Source of the DNA: Virgibacillus ihumii
GTDB lineage: Bacteria; Bacillota; Bacilli; Bacillales; Amphibacillaceae
DNA length: 64,000 nt
NCBI RefSeq assembly: GCF_902726655.1
Contig: NZ_CACVAN010000001.1
Coordinates: 992,001 to 1,056,000, forward strand
Direction: 5' to 3'
Positions 10,481 through 19,780 of this stretch are shown here, in pieces (the first letter of the stretch is position 1; each line of letters begins with the position of its first letter). A program made the position numbers and the translations under genes. Below the pieces are notes generated by a model. It was not told the DNA's origin. It saw only the letters and a program-made list of their open reading frames with translations, and made no database searches.

Positions 10481-10660
10481 ACTACTGTCTTTTCGCATTA
10501 CAGATTTTAAAGCAAACGGCAATACCCCCAACCATTTGCTTGAGTATACAGATGGTTCCGTTCTTCGTTTGGATCTGCGTGTTTTCCTCTCTTCAGATGT
10601 CGAATCAATAAATGAGGTAAACTCCTGTGTCATGAACTTGATGTATTCATTACCATTCAT
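10478..10660 (-). CDS. yqzE: YqzE family small protein
   Basis: A 60-residue basic protein matching the YqzE pattern: N-terminal NEYIKFMTQEF, a central charged EERKTRRSKRR run, and a C-terminal hydrophobic WLGVLPFAL segment. The start is preceded by AGAGGTGG. The function is unknown. In B. subtilis yqzE lies directly beside the comG operon, and here it is close to comGA with aroK between. Confidence 0.8.
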   Translation of the reverse strand: MNGNEYIKFMTQEFTSFIDSTSEERKTRRSKRRTEPSVYSSKWLGVLPFALKSVMRKDSS

Positions 10661-10713
10661 GATACCACCTCTTTGATTGGAAGTAGTAATAGTATCGGCG
10701 ACTTATTCGTCGT

Positions 10714-11217
10714 TTATTCTTTATTATACTGATCAAGTAATACCTCAATCTCACTGGCTATTTCAACTGGGCTTTTATGATCGGTTGAAATGGTAATATC
10801 TGCACAAGCCTGATACATTCGATTTCTGCGCTGAAAAAGCTTTTCTTTTTTTTTAATGTCAGTATTCCACAAAGGTCGATCTGAATCACCCATTAATCGA
10901 TTATGTATTTCAGCGAAGGATGTTTGTAAGTGCACAATAACCCCATTTGCTTTCATGCAGGAAATATTCTCCTCTTTTTCAACAATTCCACCGCCAGTTG
11001 ACACGATTTCTTTCTCAGTGGAAACATTTTTCAATACTTGCGATTCATGGTTTCGGAAAACACCCTCACCTTGGTTACGAAATATTTCTGAAATGGACCC
11101 ATACTGTGTCTCGATGATTGTATCGGTATCTGCATAACTCCGCTCCGTCCTTTCCCCTAACACTATTCCAACAGTGCTTTTTCCGCTTCCCATAAAGCCA
11201 ATTAAATAAATAGTCAT
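10714..11217 (-). CDS. aroK: Shikimate kinase
   Basis: Phosphorylates shikimate with ATP in the chorismate pathway. The 167-residue protein has the P-loop GFMGSGKST at residues 7-15, the DTDT segment, the STGGGIV shikimate-binding loop (about residues 73-79) and the lid SDRPLW (about residues 112-117). It is divergent from comGA and has no other aromatic pathway gene beside it. Confidence 0.95.
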   Translation of the reverse strand: MTIYLIGFMGSGKSTVGIVLGERTERSYADTDTIIETQYGSISEIFRNQGEGVFRNHESQVLKNVSTEKEIVSTGGGIVEKEENISCMKANGVIVHLQTSFAEIHNRLMGDSDRPLWNTDIKKKEKLFQRRNRMYQACADITISTDHKSPVEIASEIEVLLDQYNKE

Positions 11218-11309
11218 CGCATTCTACACCTCATCCAAAAATTTTTTATAAAAAAGAAGGATTTTATCAATTTATGTCGAATATAGTACCCTAAGGAGGT
11301 GAAATATGA

Positions 11310-12323
11310 TTGAACAATTCCTTCACGCTTTCGGAAAAACTTCTCCAATCAGCGGTTAAGCTTCAAGCATCAGACATCCACTTTTATCCTTTCATTGACA
11401 AAGCGGATATCTACTTTCGTATCTTAGGCAAACGAATTCTTCACAAAACAATTCCAATCCGTCACTACCAGTCATTACTAACGTATTACAAGTTTACATC
11501 AGGAATGGACATAGGTGAAGTCCGAAAACCGCAAAACGGGACACTAATCCATGATACATTAGAACAACACTTTTCACTTCGTCTGTCCACACTTCCCATT
11601 CACCATATGGAAAGTCTGGCTATTCGCATACTCCCACAGGAAGAGAGCCTTTCACTTGATCAGCTTTTTCTGTTTCCGGCCCAATTAAGTAAAATTATAA
11701 AATGGATCAGCAATCGCTCAGGAATCATTTTATTTACAGGACCAACCGGAAGTGGTAAAACCACCACCCTGTATGCCCTTCTGCAGACAATCCTTGCTGA
11801 GAAATCATACCAGACGATTACACTTGAAGACCCCATTGAAAAAGACATTCATGATATTCTGCAAGTACAAGTGAATGAAAAAGCTGGAATTACCTATCAA
11901 ACAGGATTAAAAGCAGCTTTGCGACATGATCCGGATATTATTATGGTCGGGGAAATCAGGGATCGCTACACCGCTGAGTTTGCGTTTGACGCATCACTTA
12001 CAGGCCATCTCGTTCTCAGTACACTACATGCCAAAGATACCGCAGGCACGGTGCATCGACTCCTGGAGATGGGTCTTAATTTAACCGATTTGAAACAATC
12101 GCTTATTGCAGTTGCATCGTTGCAACTCTTACCAATAATAACAAATAACAATGTTACCCGAAGAGCAGCAATCATGGAACTGTTGGATGGCCTGCGGCTG
12201 GAAAAACAATTGGCTGGAGAAAAGTATTTGGTGAACGATTTCCATTCATTTGATCATTTACGAAAGAAGGCATTTGCGTATGGATATATCGATGAGGAAG
12301 TTTATCTGGCAAACAAACAATAA
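11310..12323 (+). CDS. comGA: ComGA, competence pseudopilus assembly ATPase
   Basis: Traffic ATPase that drives assembly of the DNA-uptake pseudopilus at the membrane. It has the Walker A motif GPTGSGKTTT, Asp box TLEDPIE, Walker B IIMVGEIRD and the GHLVLSTLHAKD His box. The family zinc tetracysteine region is absent. The start is TTG at 11310, ten bases after AAGGAGG. An ATG at 11306 is better spaced but out of frame, opening only a 17-codon frame. AT-box-like sequences (AAAA-N5-TTAT at 11237-11249, AAAA-N5-ATTT at 11252-11264) could be ComK sites but are not canonically spaced. First gene of comGA-GG. Confidence 0.94.
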   Translation: MNNSFTLSEKLLQSAVKLQASDIHFYPFIDKADIYFRILGKRILHKTIPIRHYQSLLTYYKFTSGMDIGEVRKPQNGTLIHDTLEQHFSLRLSTLPIHHMESLAIRILPQEESLSLDQLFLFPAQLSKIIKWISNRSGIILFTGPTGSGKTTTLYALLQTILAEKSYQTITLEDPIEKDIHDILQVQVNEKAGITYQTGLKAALRHDPDIIMVGEIRDRYTAEFAFDASLTGHLVLSTLHAKDTAGTVHRLLEMGLNLTDLKQSLIAVASLQLLPIITNNNVTRRAAIMELLDGLRLEKQLAGEKYLVNDFHSFDHLRKKAFAYGYIDEEVYLANKQ

Positions 12324-13335
12324 AAGGATGTCAAAAGATCTTCAACTTAGATTCCTACAACGACTGGCGAGACTCTTAGACAATGGCTATACATTGGTAG
12401 AAGCACTTGAAATTATTAAATGGGATAAACAGCTCGATGCGGTTGCATCTTCCATCATGACCTCGCTAAAAAATGGCAGAACTTTCGATGAAGCACTTGA
12501 AAAAACCGGAAGATTTTCCCCTGCAATTACTTCTTACCTGTACTTCATTAGAGCAAACGGTGATATACGACAAAGTATTGAAAAATGCAATACAATGTTT
12601 GAACAACGAATCCGTTATGCCAAAAAATTCCAAGAAACCATACGCTATCCAATCATTTTATTTTTTGTTTTCGGGCTGCTGATCTATTTTGTTAAACAAT
12701 CTGTCCTGCCGTCATTTATTGACCTATTTAACAACTCCGGAAGTTCTTCAACAGCAGTTATATTAATAATTGTCATTGATGTGTTGATAAAATTGATGAT
12801 GATCTTCGGAATACTCCTTGTTGCAGGGTTACTTTTTTCAAAAGGTATGAAGGATAAAATCAGTATTGAGAAACAAATTGTAATACACCGCTCGATTCCC
12901 TTTTACCGGAAATACAAAAGGCTGCATACTTCCTTCCTTTTCGCAACACATTTCAGTTCATTACTGAAAACCGGAATGTCGATCAAAGAAATATTATCCG
13001 TCATGCAAAACCAAAACAAACTTCCCATCCTGTCGTATTTTTCTACCCTTATGACCGATGAATTGAATAAAGGCGTCTACATCACACATTTACTGGAAAA
13101 TTTACCGCTCATCGACAAACAGATTGCAGTAATTTTTCAAAAAAATGCAGATGCGAATGCCTTGGAAAAAGACCTGGATATGTATGCGGCTGTTTTAACC
13201 GAAGAATTGAATCGTAAAATCATGAAGGTACTGACCTATCTTCAGCCTGCCTTCTTTCTGATTTTAGCAAGCTTTATTGTCTTAATTTATGTCACATTAA
13301 TGTGGCCAATGTTTCAACTTATAAAAACCATTTAG
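12280..13335 (+). CDS. comGB: ComGB, competence pseudopilus inner-membrane protein
   Basis: Polytopic GspF/PilC-like membrane protein that forms the platform for pseudopilus assembly. It has about 351 residues. Two GspF-type halves each contain a LLxxGYTLVEALE or LLKTGMSIKEIL segment, with hydrophobic stretches near the middle and at the C terminus. The reading frame extends to 12250, but the ATG at 12280 has AGAAGG nine bases upstream. It overlaps comGA by 44 bases. Confidence 0.92.
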   Translation: MDISMRKFIWQTNNKRMSKDLQLRFLQRLARLLDNGYTLVEALEIIKWDKQLDAVASSIMTSLKNGRTFDEALEKTGRFSPAITSYLYFIRANGDIRQSIEKCNTMFEQRIRYAKKFQETIRYPIILFFVFGLLIYFVKQSVLPSFIDLFNNSGSSSTAVILIIVIDVLIKLMMIFGILLVAGLLFSKGMKDKISIEKQIVIHRSIPFYRKYKRLHTSFLFATHFSSLLKTGMSIKEILSVMQNQNKLPILSYFSTLMTDELNKGVYITHLLENLPLIDKQIAVIFQKNADANALEKDLDMYAAVLTEELNRKIMKVLTYLQPAFFLILASFIVLIYVTLMWPMFQLIKTI

Positions 13336-13347
13336 GAGATGATATTG

Positions 13348-13668
13348 ATGAAGTTTTTTAAAAATCAAAAAGGATTTACATTGATTGAGATGTTGATTGT
13401 ACTGATGATTATTTCGGTGCTGATTATTTTGATTGTTCCAAACCTGGGTGATAAAAGTAAGGAGGTTAATGAAACTGGATGTGAAGCGCTGGTTGGATTG
13501 GTTCAGGCTCAAGTGGATGCGTATTATATTGACACAGATGCTTACCCCACTACTATCAGCGAATTAGTAGGTGATTATATTACTGAAGATCAAAAAGAAT
13601 GTCCGGACGGCACCGACCTCACTTTGAATTCTGATGGAACCGTAAGTGCCCCTATACCCAATGAATAA
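13348..13668 (+). CDS. comGC: ComGC, major competence pseudopilin
   Basis: Major pseudopilin, about 106 residues, cleaved by prepilin peptidase ComC within KGFTLIEM (residues 8-15). A hydrophobic helix follows. Two cysteines, near residues 45 and 84, match the intramolecular disulfide position known in ComGC. The ATG at 13339 sits directly on the AGGAG site, so the ATG at 13348, nine bases away, is preferred. Confidence 0.94.
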   Translation: MKFFKNQKGFTLIEMLIVLMIISVLIILIVPNLGDKSKEVNETGCEALVGLVQAQVDAYYIDTDAYPTTISELVGDYITEDQKECPDGTDLTLNSDGTVSAPIPNE

Positions 13669-14093
13669 TGCGTACGAAAAACGGATTTACGCTGCTTGAG
13701 GTGCTGTTTGTACTAGCAATCCTGTCGATCCTGCTGCTCCTGAGTGCCCCAATTCATGTTTCAACACTTGAAAAACAAGTCGAGAAGCAATTTTTAAAAA
13801 CGATGCAAATGGATATTTTATATTTGCAGAACCTTTCGTATGGATCAAGAAGTCCGTACCATCTCAGTTTCGAAAACAACACCCGTTACACCATCAAAAG
13901 CATAACCGGTAATGTAATCATCAAACGTGATATACCGGATGACTGGCGAATAAATGATACCACCTTAAAGCAAATTTCATTTAATGATGATGGTCTGATC
14001 AATCAACCTGGCACTATCATCATCCATACGTCACAAAAAAGATATAAACTTATATGTCCATTTGGCAAAGGCAGGTGCTATGTTGCGGAATAA
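13668..14093 (+). CDS. comGD: ComGD, competence minor pseudopilin
   Basis: Minor pseudopilin of 141 residues with the prepilin motif NGFTLLEVLFVLAILSILLL at the N terminus. The start codon shares one base with the comGC stop (TAATG), so translation is coupled. The C-terminal part is a variable beta-rich domain. Confidence 0.9.
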   Translation: MRTKNGFTLLEVLFVLAILSILLLLSAPIHVSTLEKQVEKQFLKTMQMDILYLQNLSYGSRSPYHLSFENNTRYTIKSITGNVIIKRDIPDDWRINDTTLKQISFNDDGLINQPGTIIIHTSQKRYKLICPFGKGRCYVAE

Positions 14094-14424
14094 CAAAGGT
14101 TTTTCTCTAATTGAAACTTTGGTTGCCCTATCCATTCTTGTAACAGTCATTACAACGTTCATTCCCATCAAGTCAACCATCATGCTGCATCGTGATATCC
14201 TTCATCAGAAACAAGAAGTATTGAACAGTTTACATGAAGAATTGCAAATAATGTTAATGAACGGTGATACAATCCCCATTGCAGCTTATACCATAAATGT
14301 TGGCAGAACTCCAGTTTCCATTGGATTCACCGTCGAAAATTCATTACTGAAAGGGTGTGCAGAATGGAAAAATGCTAAAAACAAACAGCAACGATCATGT
14401 TTATATGGATACACATCCAAATGA
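14080..14424 (+). CDS. comGE: ComGE, competence minor pseudopilin
   Basis: Minor pseudopilin with prepilin motif NKGFSLIETLVALSILV (about residues 5-20), 114 residues from the chosen start. The frame is open from 14062, but the ATG at 14080 places the motif at the usual distance from the N terminus and follows a GGCAGGTG ribosome site. It overlaps comGD by 14 bases. Confidence 0.87.
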   Translation: MLRNNKGFSLIETLVALSILVTVITTFIPIKSTIMLHRDILHQKQEVLNSLHEELQIMLMNGDTIPIAAYTINVGRTPVSIGFTVENSLLKGCAEWKNAKNKQQRSCLYGYTSK

Positions 14425-14824
14425 GAAAGGTTTTACGTTTATCTCCGTATTATTGATGATAACAGTTATCTTCCTGACATTGCCGCTTATCGCGTTTCTA
14501 ACAAAATCAATCACCTACTCCACCAACTATGATGCAATGTCTGTCCAGCAGTTTTTTTACTTCCTGCGGGATGATGTCATTGCCTCGACCGATGTTATAA
14601 TGGTTCATTCCGAAGCAATTAGCCTGCATCATTATAACGACTCTATCGTGACATTTGAAAAGTACAATGACCTCATCCGCCGACAGGTCGATGGACAAGG
14701 GCACGAAATTTTTTTGAGAGAAGTACAAGAAGTTAATTTTAAAAAAGTCCGCAATGGGGTCCATGTATTTTTAATGACAAAGCAAGGGGAACAATATGAA
14801 AAAACGATTCGCTTTTATCACTGA
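14357..14824 (+). CDS. comGF: ComGF, competence minor pseudopilin (start uncertain)
   Basis: The conserved part begins at NEKGFTFISVLLM, a prepilin-like motif, and continues with QFFYFLRDDV and RQVDGQGHEIFL. Three possible starts are seen: GTG at 14357, ATG at 14372 and ATG at 14405. None has a well-placed ribosome site, so translation is probably coupled to comGE, whose stop lies at 14424. The identity is supported by order and by the membrane-plus-beta pattern. Confidence 0.85.
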   Translation: MQNGKMLKTNSNDHVYMDTHPNEKGFTFISVLLMITVIFLTLPLIAFLTKSITYSTNYDAMSVQQFFYFLRDDVIASTDVIMVHSEAISLHHYNDSIVTFEKYNDLIRRQVDGQGHEIFLREVQEVNFKKVRNGVHVFLMTKQGEQYEKTIRFYH

Positions 14825-15170
14825 TCATAATGGGTTTATTTTACCATATGTTTTATTCATCGCAGCTCTTGTTATCATTACTATAACCGCCAGCATCCAG
14901 CTTTATCAAAATGAAATCCGGATATCGGAGAGCCAGACAGAACAGCTTAAGATTGAAACGTTATTCCAAATGGGGCGTGCTAAATTCAGTGAACACCTGC
15001 GAGATCATAACTTGTCTGAAAGTCCGGTAACTTATCATTTCCCCGATGGTGATGTGGAGATTAAATATAAAAAATTAACAACCGGCGAGCACCATCTTTA
15101 TTTTACGATTACAACCAACCGTAAAACTGTTATTTCACTTCCTCATCGATTAGTTGCAGATCATGAATAA
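14796..15170 (+). CDS. comGG: ComGG, competence minor pseudopilin-like protein
   Basis: 124 residues with one N-terminal membrane helix (about residues 14-34) preceded by NGFILPYV, a degenerate prepilin-like segment as is usual for ComGG. It overlaps comGF by 29 bases and has AAGGGG as ribosome site. Last gene of the comG operon, known to stabilise the pseudopilus tip complex. Confidence 0.85.
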   Translation: MKKRFAFITDHNGFILPYVLFIAALVIITITASIQLYQNEIRISESQTEQLKIETLFQMGRAKFSEHLRDHNLSESPVTYHFPDGDVEIKYKKLTTGEHHLYFTITTNRKTVISLPHRLVADHE

Positions 15171-15298
15171 TTTAATAAAACTGAACGAAACTACAGGAAA
15201 GGTTCCCAAAAGCCGTATTTGTTTCAACAGTTTTATTTACATTATTCAGTTGGTCGTTTATAATAACTATGATAAGGTTACCAGAAGGAGGGGAAAAT

Positions 15299-15541
15299 AT
15301 GGATCGGATGTTTCGTGTCCTTGCTTTTTGGACAGCTATTTTCACAGTAATGTTCTATATCGGCGAAATGACAAACCTGTCGTTACTGTTTCTTGTTCAA
15401 ACAGCATTTTTCCTTGCAGTAGGCTACTTGAAATTATCTGAACGCATGTATATGTATCTTTTCGGAGCTTATTGTACATTATTTTTAGTTGGATTTACCT
15501 GGTATTCAGAATTCATATTGGTTCCTGGATTCGGGCATTAA
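15299..15541 (+). CDS. DUF2626 family small membrane protein
   Basis: An 80-residue, mostly hydrophobic protein with three likely membrane helices. It matches the conserved Bacillaceae DUF2626 pattern (MDRMFRV---FW, YLKLSERMY and a C-terminal VPGFGH), corresponding to YqgY of B. subtilis by position and pattern. The frame opens at 15269, but AGAAGGAGG lies directly before the ATG at 15299. The function is unknown. Confidence 0.85.
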   Translation: MDRMFRVLAFWTAIFTVMFYIGEMTNLSLLFLVQTAFFLAVGYLKLSERMYMYLFGAYCTLFLVGFTWYSEFILVPGFGH

Positions 15542-15543
15542 TC

Positions 15544-15591
15544 AGAAAACCCTGCTTACATATTTTTTGCAGGGTTTTTTTATTTTTTAAC
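15544..15591 (+). terminator. Terminator after the DUF2626 gene
   Basis: Stem AACCCTGC/GCAGGGTT with a 13-base loop, followed by a long T tract (TTTTTTATTTTTT). Confidence 0.85.
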
Positions 15592-15685
15592 AGTATGTTT
15601 ATTGACATGTTTTCGGAATCCCAGTATAGTTGTAAACGTAGCTTAACTTTTTATCCCTAAGCAACACAGAACAGAGCACATCCCC

Positions 15686-15722
15686 CTAAAAACCCTTCTT
15701 GGATTAAGAAGGGTTTTTTTAT
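15686..15722. terminator. Bidirectional terminator upstream of the yqgX stop
   Basis: Stem AACCCTTCTT/AAGAAGGGTT with T runs on both strands. It ends three bases from the stop codon of the MBL hydrolase on the minus strand. Confidence 0.8.
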
Positions 15723-15724
15723 AC

Positions 15725-16354
15725 TTATCCATCCAACGGGAAAAACGGATTATGCTGCATTTCATTCCCAATAGTCGTTTTGGGTCCGTGACCTGGAAGA
15801 ACCGTATATGTTTCAGGTAATTTGTATAATGAATTTCTAATGCTGTTTTCCAATTGTTTTACATCTCCACCGGGCAAATCTGTTCTGCCTATTCCGCGAT
15901 TAAATAATACGTCACCACCAATGACAGTTTGCTGTCCATGAAAAACGAGACTGACGCTTCCGGGTGAATGGCCAGGCGTATGTATTATCTCAAATGAAAA
16001 GCCGCCTATCTGTAGTTTCCCTGGTTCTAAATAAACTTCAGCTTTCCTGGTTTGAATCTCATTTCCCATAAATAATTTCGATCCATTCAAATTCGGATCT
16101 TCCAGCCAGTCATCCTCCAGCGAATGAATGTACACATTAATATCATAGGTATCTCTTAATGATTCAACACCGCCGATATGGTCAAAATGTGCGTGGGTCA
16201 GCAGGATCGCCAGAGGCTTTATCTCCTTCTCATTTAAAAAGGTAATAACAGACTCAGCATCTCCACCCGGATCAATCACCAATGCTTCTTTATCATGGTA
16301 GATGATATAACAGTTTGTTCCAAGCGGTCCAAGTGATAACCCTTTTATATTCAT
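15725..16354 (-). CDS. yqgX: MBL-fold metallohydrolase, YqgX/glyoxalase II-like
   Basis: A 209-residue metallo-beta-lactamase-fold hydrolase. The dinuclear metal motif THAHFDHIGG is near residue 53. Further ligands lie in HTPGHSPGS (about residue 131), GGDVLFNRGIGRTDLPGG and the terminal LPGHGP. The family includes hydroxyacylglutathione hydrolase-like thioesterases; the substrate here is not determined. Ribosome site GGAGG. Confidence 0.9.
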   Translation of the reverse strand: MNIKGLSLGPLGTNCYIIYHDKEALVIDPGGDAESVITFLNEKEIKPLAILLTHAHFDHIGGVESLRDTYDINVYIHSLEDDWLEDPNLNGSKLFMGNEIQTRKAEVYLEPGKLQIGGFSFEIIHTPGHSPGSVSLVFHGQQTVIGGDVLFNRGIGRTDLPGGDVKQLENSIRNSLYKLPETYTVLPGHGPKTTIGNEMQHNPFFPLDG

Positions 16355-16501
16355 TGCAAAACCTCCATAAAATTTGATTAAGACTCGACAAAAATGTTTT
16401 TATACTATAAACTAATATTTAGCAATGCTTAGTTACATAATAATACATATGAACTCATTCGAATAGTGACAAACATTGAAAATACACAGGGAGGATTTAT
16501 A

Positions 16502-16660
16502 ATGGTTCTAGGAATTATACTTTTGGCGGTTACTATTTTATCTGTCGTATCCGTTGTTCGTCAGCTTAAAATTAAAAATCTCTTTGCACTTGGTTTTTCT
16601 GCAGTTTCCGCACTTGTCTTTGGTTTTTTCTCAATCGCAACCATAATAACAAATATATAA
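16502..16660 (+). CDS. yqgW: DUF2759 family small membrane protein, YqgW type
   Basis: A 52-residue hydrophobic peptide with two membrane segments separated by RQLKIKNLFAL. It matches the YqgW/DUF2759 pattern. The frame is open from 16466, but the ATG at 16502 follows GGAGG by seven bases. Unknown function. Confidence 0.75.
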   Translation: MVLGIILLAVTILSVVSVVRQLKIKNLFALGFSAVSALVFGFFSIATIITNI

Positions 16661-16698
16661 AAACTAACTGTCATCAGACAGTTAGTTTTTTTATATTT
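16661..16698. terminator. Bidirectional terminator between yqgW and yqgS
   Basis: Stem AACTAACTGTC/GACAGTTAGTT followed by seven T on the plus strand. AT-rich sequence precedes it for the minus strand, where the LTA-synthase-type gene ends ten bases away. Confidence 0.82.
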
Positions 16699-16707
16699 AC
16701 TCGTCCT

Positions 16708-18621
16708 TTATTTATTGTTGTTACTTTTGGAAAAGTCAACGAAGCGGAACAAATCTCCATAAATAATGTCATCCGAATAACCCAATTCCCTTTCCACCTG
16801 TTCTGCAATTGGTCTACATGGATTTTTTGTCTCCTTTTCACCATTCTTATTTTCATTTTTATTAACAGGTTCCCCGCTTTGCCGCTGGTAACAAACACCA
16901 CCGGTTGATACATATTTATCACTTACGAAATCACCATTTCGGAATGCAATAAAATCTTTGCGGTCATCTACAAACAAATCATTTCCAAAATAGATATCAT
17001 TTTTTGTACTCACTCCAAGCATATGCAACAATGTCGGTTTAAGGTCAATTTGTCCGGATACCTCAGACATTACCTTACCTTTATCATAGCCCGGGATATG
17101 AATAAACAGTGGCACGCGCTGCAATTGTACATGGTCATAAGGAGTTATCTCATCTTTGTCTAAATATTTAGCCATTGCTTTGTTGTGGTTCTCACTGATT
17201 CCATAGTGGTCCCCCATAATGACAATTATTGAATCCTTGTACAGTCCCGACTCCTTTAACTGATTAAAGAATTTTTTTAGTGCTTCATCCGTGTACCGAA
17301 CTGTTTGAAAGTAGTTATTCAACGTACTTGAGTTTGAGTCAAATTTTCCGATTGATGCTTTGTCTTTTGGCATTTCAAACGGGAAATGGTTTGTCAGTGT
17401 AATAAATTTCGAATAGAACGGCTCTTTTTGGCCCTGTAAATATTTCATGGATTGCTCAAAGAACGCTTTGTCCTCCAAGCCCCAGCCTATAGAATTCTTT
17501 TTTGTTACTTCATACGCCTTTTCTCCGTAAAAATGGTCATAGCCAAGACTTTTGTACATCTGGTCACGGTTCCAGAAACTCTTATTATTGGAGTGAAATA
17601 CTGAAGTATAGTAATCCTCCTGATTTAATATCTCAGGCAAAGCATGATACTCATTTTGCCCGTGGGTGAAGAATACGGCACCCCGTGATAGAGGATACAA
17701 TGAATTCTCCAACAGAAATTCCGAGTCAGACGTTTTACCCTGTTGTGTCTGGTGGTAAAAATTCTTAAAGTAAAAAGTACTGTCGTCCTTTGTAAGACTG
17801 TTCAGAAACGGTGTAATGACTTCACCTTTCATCTTGTTGTTAATAACAAAACTTTGCATTGATTCTGCTGAGATAAAAATAAGATTTTTATCTTCTGCAA
17901 TTCCGTACAGCGGCGACTTTTTATCACTTTGCACCTTTGTATTGACATATTCCTTAATTTCCGGCAGCTCATTGCCGTCAGCAAAAACTTTCTGTGATTT
18001 CACTTTCGAATGCAATGCCAGGTCATAAATATGGTAATTGAAAATCCCAATATTCTTCACCAGGTATTCCCTGTCAAATGCACGGGTGAACAACTGCGGA
18101 CGCTCCATTTCAGCAAGGAAAAAGTTACCCGCAAGAAGCATTAAAGACATTGCAAGGGCAAAAACCCTTCCACTTTTTGGATAGCTGACAGACAGCAACT
18201 CGGATTTTTTCCGGCTTAAATACCAGATAATTGCCACATCAGCAAACAGCAGCACATCATAGAATTCGAGCAGTGTTAAAATACTGGATCCCAAATCACC
18301 CATATTGCTTGCCTGAAGCAGTTGCGGAATTGTAATAAAATCCGTGAATGAACGATAGAAAACCAGGTTAAAGTACAAAATCAGCGATCCAATCAAAGCA
18401 GTGTACCTTAGAAACTTCATTTGACTGGACGGTTTTCTGAGCCATACACTGATGGCAAATATCAGGAACGCTGAAACAAACGGATTAATTGCCAGTATCA
18501 GCTCCTGCATTGCATTTTCAATTTCAATATTAAATAAAAAACGATATATAATATAGGTCTTAATACCAAATAGTATTGTGGCGATTATAAACAAAGGGAT
18601 TTTGGGAAGCTTAGAATTCAT
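16708..18621 (-). CDS. yqgS: LTA synthase family glycerol-phosphate transferase, YqgS type
   Basis: About 637 residues: five N-terminal membrane helices, then an extracellular sulfatase-fold domain. LtaS-like landmarks are SAESMQSF (metal-binding glutamate), QQGKTSDSEF with the predicted catalytic threonine, FFTHGQNEYH, FHSNNKSFWNRD and GDHYG. Family members polymerise or prime glycerol phosphate from phosphatidylglycerol for lipoteichoic acid. YqgS is a stress-type paralogue in B. subtilis. The ATG at 18621 follows AGGAGG; the in-frame start at 18657 has no ribosome site. Confidence 0.92.
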   Translation of the reverse strand: MNSKLPKIPLFIIATILFGIKTYIIYRFLFNIEIENAMQELILAINPFVSAFLIFAISVWLRKPSSQMKFLRYTALIGSLILYFNLVFYRSFTDFITIPQLLQASNMGDLGSSILTLLEFYDVLLFADVAIIWYLSRKKSELLSVSYPKSGRVFALAMSLMLLAGNFFLAEMERPQLFTRAFDREYLVKNIGIFNYHIYDLALHSKVKSQKVFADGNELPEIKEYVNTKVQSDKKSPLYGIAEDKNLIFISAESMQSFVINNKMKGEVITPFLNSLTKDDSTFYFKNFYHQTQQGKTSDSEFLLENSLYPLSRGAVFFTHGQNEYHALPEILNQEDYYTSVFHSNNKSFWNRDQMYKSLGYDHFYGEKAYEVTKKNSIGWGLEDKAFFEQSMKYLQGQKEPFYSKFITLTNHFPFEMPKDKASIGKFDSNSSTLNNYFQTVRYTDEALKKFFNQLKESGLYKDSIIVIMGDHYGISENHNKAMAKYLDKDEITPYDHVQLQRVPLFIHIPGYDKGKVMSEVSGQIDLKPTLLHMLGVSTKNDIYFGNDLFVDDRKDFIAFRNGDFVSDKYVSTGGVCYQRQSGEPVNKNENKNGEKETKNPCRPIAEQVERELGYSDDIIYGDLFRFVDFSKSNNNK

Positions 18622-18823
18622 CTTCGTTCCTCCTACTTTTAAACATAACGTTGTCAATTCGTTATTTAATTAATGAATACCCGTATCATCTTTCTTTAAA
18701 CTTCTACCCCATCTTATTATATGACGATTCAGCATATGAAAAGTTTCATAGAATGACAATAAAATTTATTAAAATTAAATCAGCAGGTTCTTATAGTAAT
18801 AGAAAAGTCCCGAAATGCGAAGT

Positions 18824-19780
18824 TTAAAATGTGACCTTTTCAAGTCTTTGCTTTACTAAAAACGCTGCTCCAATAATACCTGCATCATTTCCCAGTTGTG
18901 CAAGCTTCACCTCACATACCTCTCCTGCCTTTGCAAGCGTGTATTTGTTAAACGCAGCATCTATCAGATTAACAAAATCTTCCCCAGCTTTCGAAACACC
19001 GCCACCGATAAGAATTCGCGAAGGATTGATAGTGACTGTAAGGTTTGCAATAGCCAATCCAAGAACATCTGCAGCATGTTCAATGATGTTTTTACTTAAT
19101 GTGTCCCCTGAATCAGCAAGCTGAAAGATGTCCTTGGCCGTTATATTACCCTGTTCAGCATAAAATTTGGCCAACATGCTGTTTTGATTTTCCTTTATTT
19201 TTTCTTTTGCCTGGCGAACAATCCCTGTTGCAGAAGAAATTGTTTCCAAACAGCCGCGCCGTCCGCAATTGCATGGAGAACCATCACGCTCCATAGTGAT
19301 ATGGCCAATCTCACCAGCAGTTCCGCTGACACCGTTTAAGATGGAACCATTTGCGATAATTCCTCCACCAATACCAGTTCCGACGGTTACCGCAATCAGG
19401 TTTTTTACCTGACCACCAGCACCTTTCCAATTTTCTCCCAAGACCGCAGCATTTGCGTCATTTTCAACAAAAACGGGCACGCCGCTCATTTCTTTTAAAT
19501 TTTTGGCAAGCTCAACCTGCTTCCAGCCAATATTTACTGCCTCATATACATCTCCAGTTTCCTGGTCAATAAATCCAGGCACGCCAATACCGATACCAGC
19601 AACATTTTCAAGAGAAAGCTTATTGCTAACAGAATTCCAGATATCGGATAAAATGGATTCACCATGATTATCTGTATTAGTGGGTATCTCCCATTTATCC
19701 AGAATATTACCGATTTCATCAATTATGCCAATTTTTACTGTAGTTCCGCCAACATCTATACCAATAAACGTCTTACTCAT
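18824..19780 (-). CDS. glcK: ROK-family glucokinase
   Basis: Phosphorylates glucose with ATP in the cytoplasm. The protein is about 318 residues with the N-terminal phosphate motif GIDVGGTTVKIG, the catalytic-region ENDANAAVLGE, GTGIGGGII, and the ROK zinc motif CNCGRRGCLE. The chosen ATG lies ten bases from AGGAGG; a GTG two codons earlier is possible. It overlaps yqgQ by eight bases with this start, forming a yqgQ-glcK unit as in B. subtilis. Confidence 0.95.
   Translation of the reverse strand: MSKTFIGIDVGGTTVKIGIIDEIGNILDKWEIPTNTDNHGESILSDIWNSVSNKLSLENVAGIGIGVPGFIDQETGDVYEAVNIGWKQVELAKNLKEMSGVPVFVENDANAAVLGENWKGAGGQVKNLIAVTVGTGIGGGIIANGSILNGVSGTAGEIGHITMERDGSPCNCGRRGCLETISSATGIVRQAKEKIKENQNSMLAKFYAEQGNITAKDIFQLADSGDTLSKNIIEHAADVLGLAIANLTVTINPSRILIGGGVSKAGEDFVNLIDAAFNKYTLAKAGEVCEVKLAQLGNDAGIIGAAFLVKQRLEKVTF

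Noticed and set aside
15154..15441. 95-codon plus-strand frame after comGG
   Set aside because: It overlaps comGG and the DUF2626 gene in another frame; the latter has a strong ribosome site and known family pattern.
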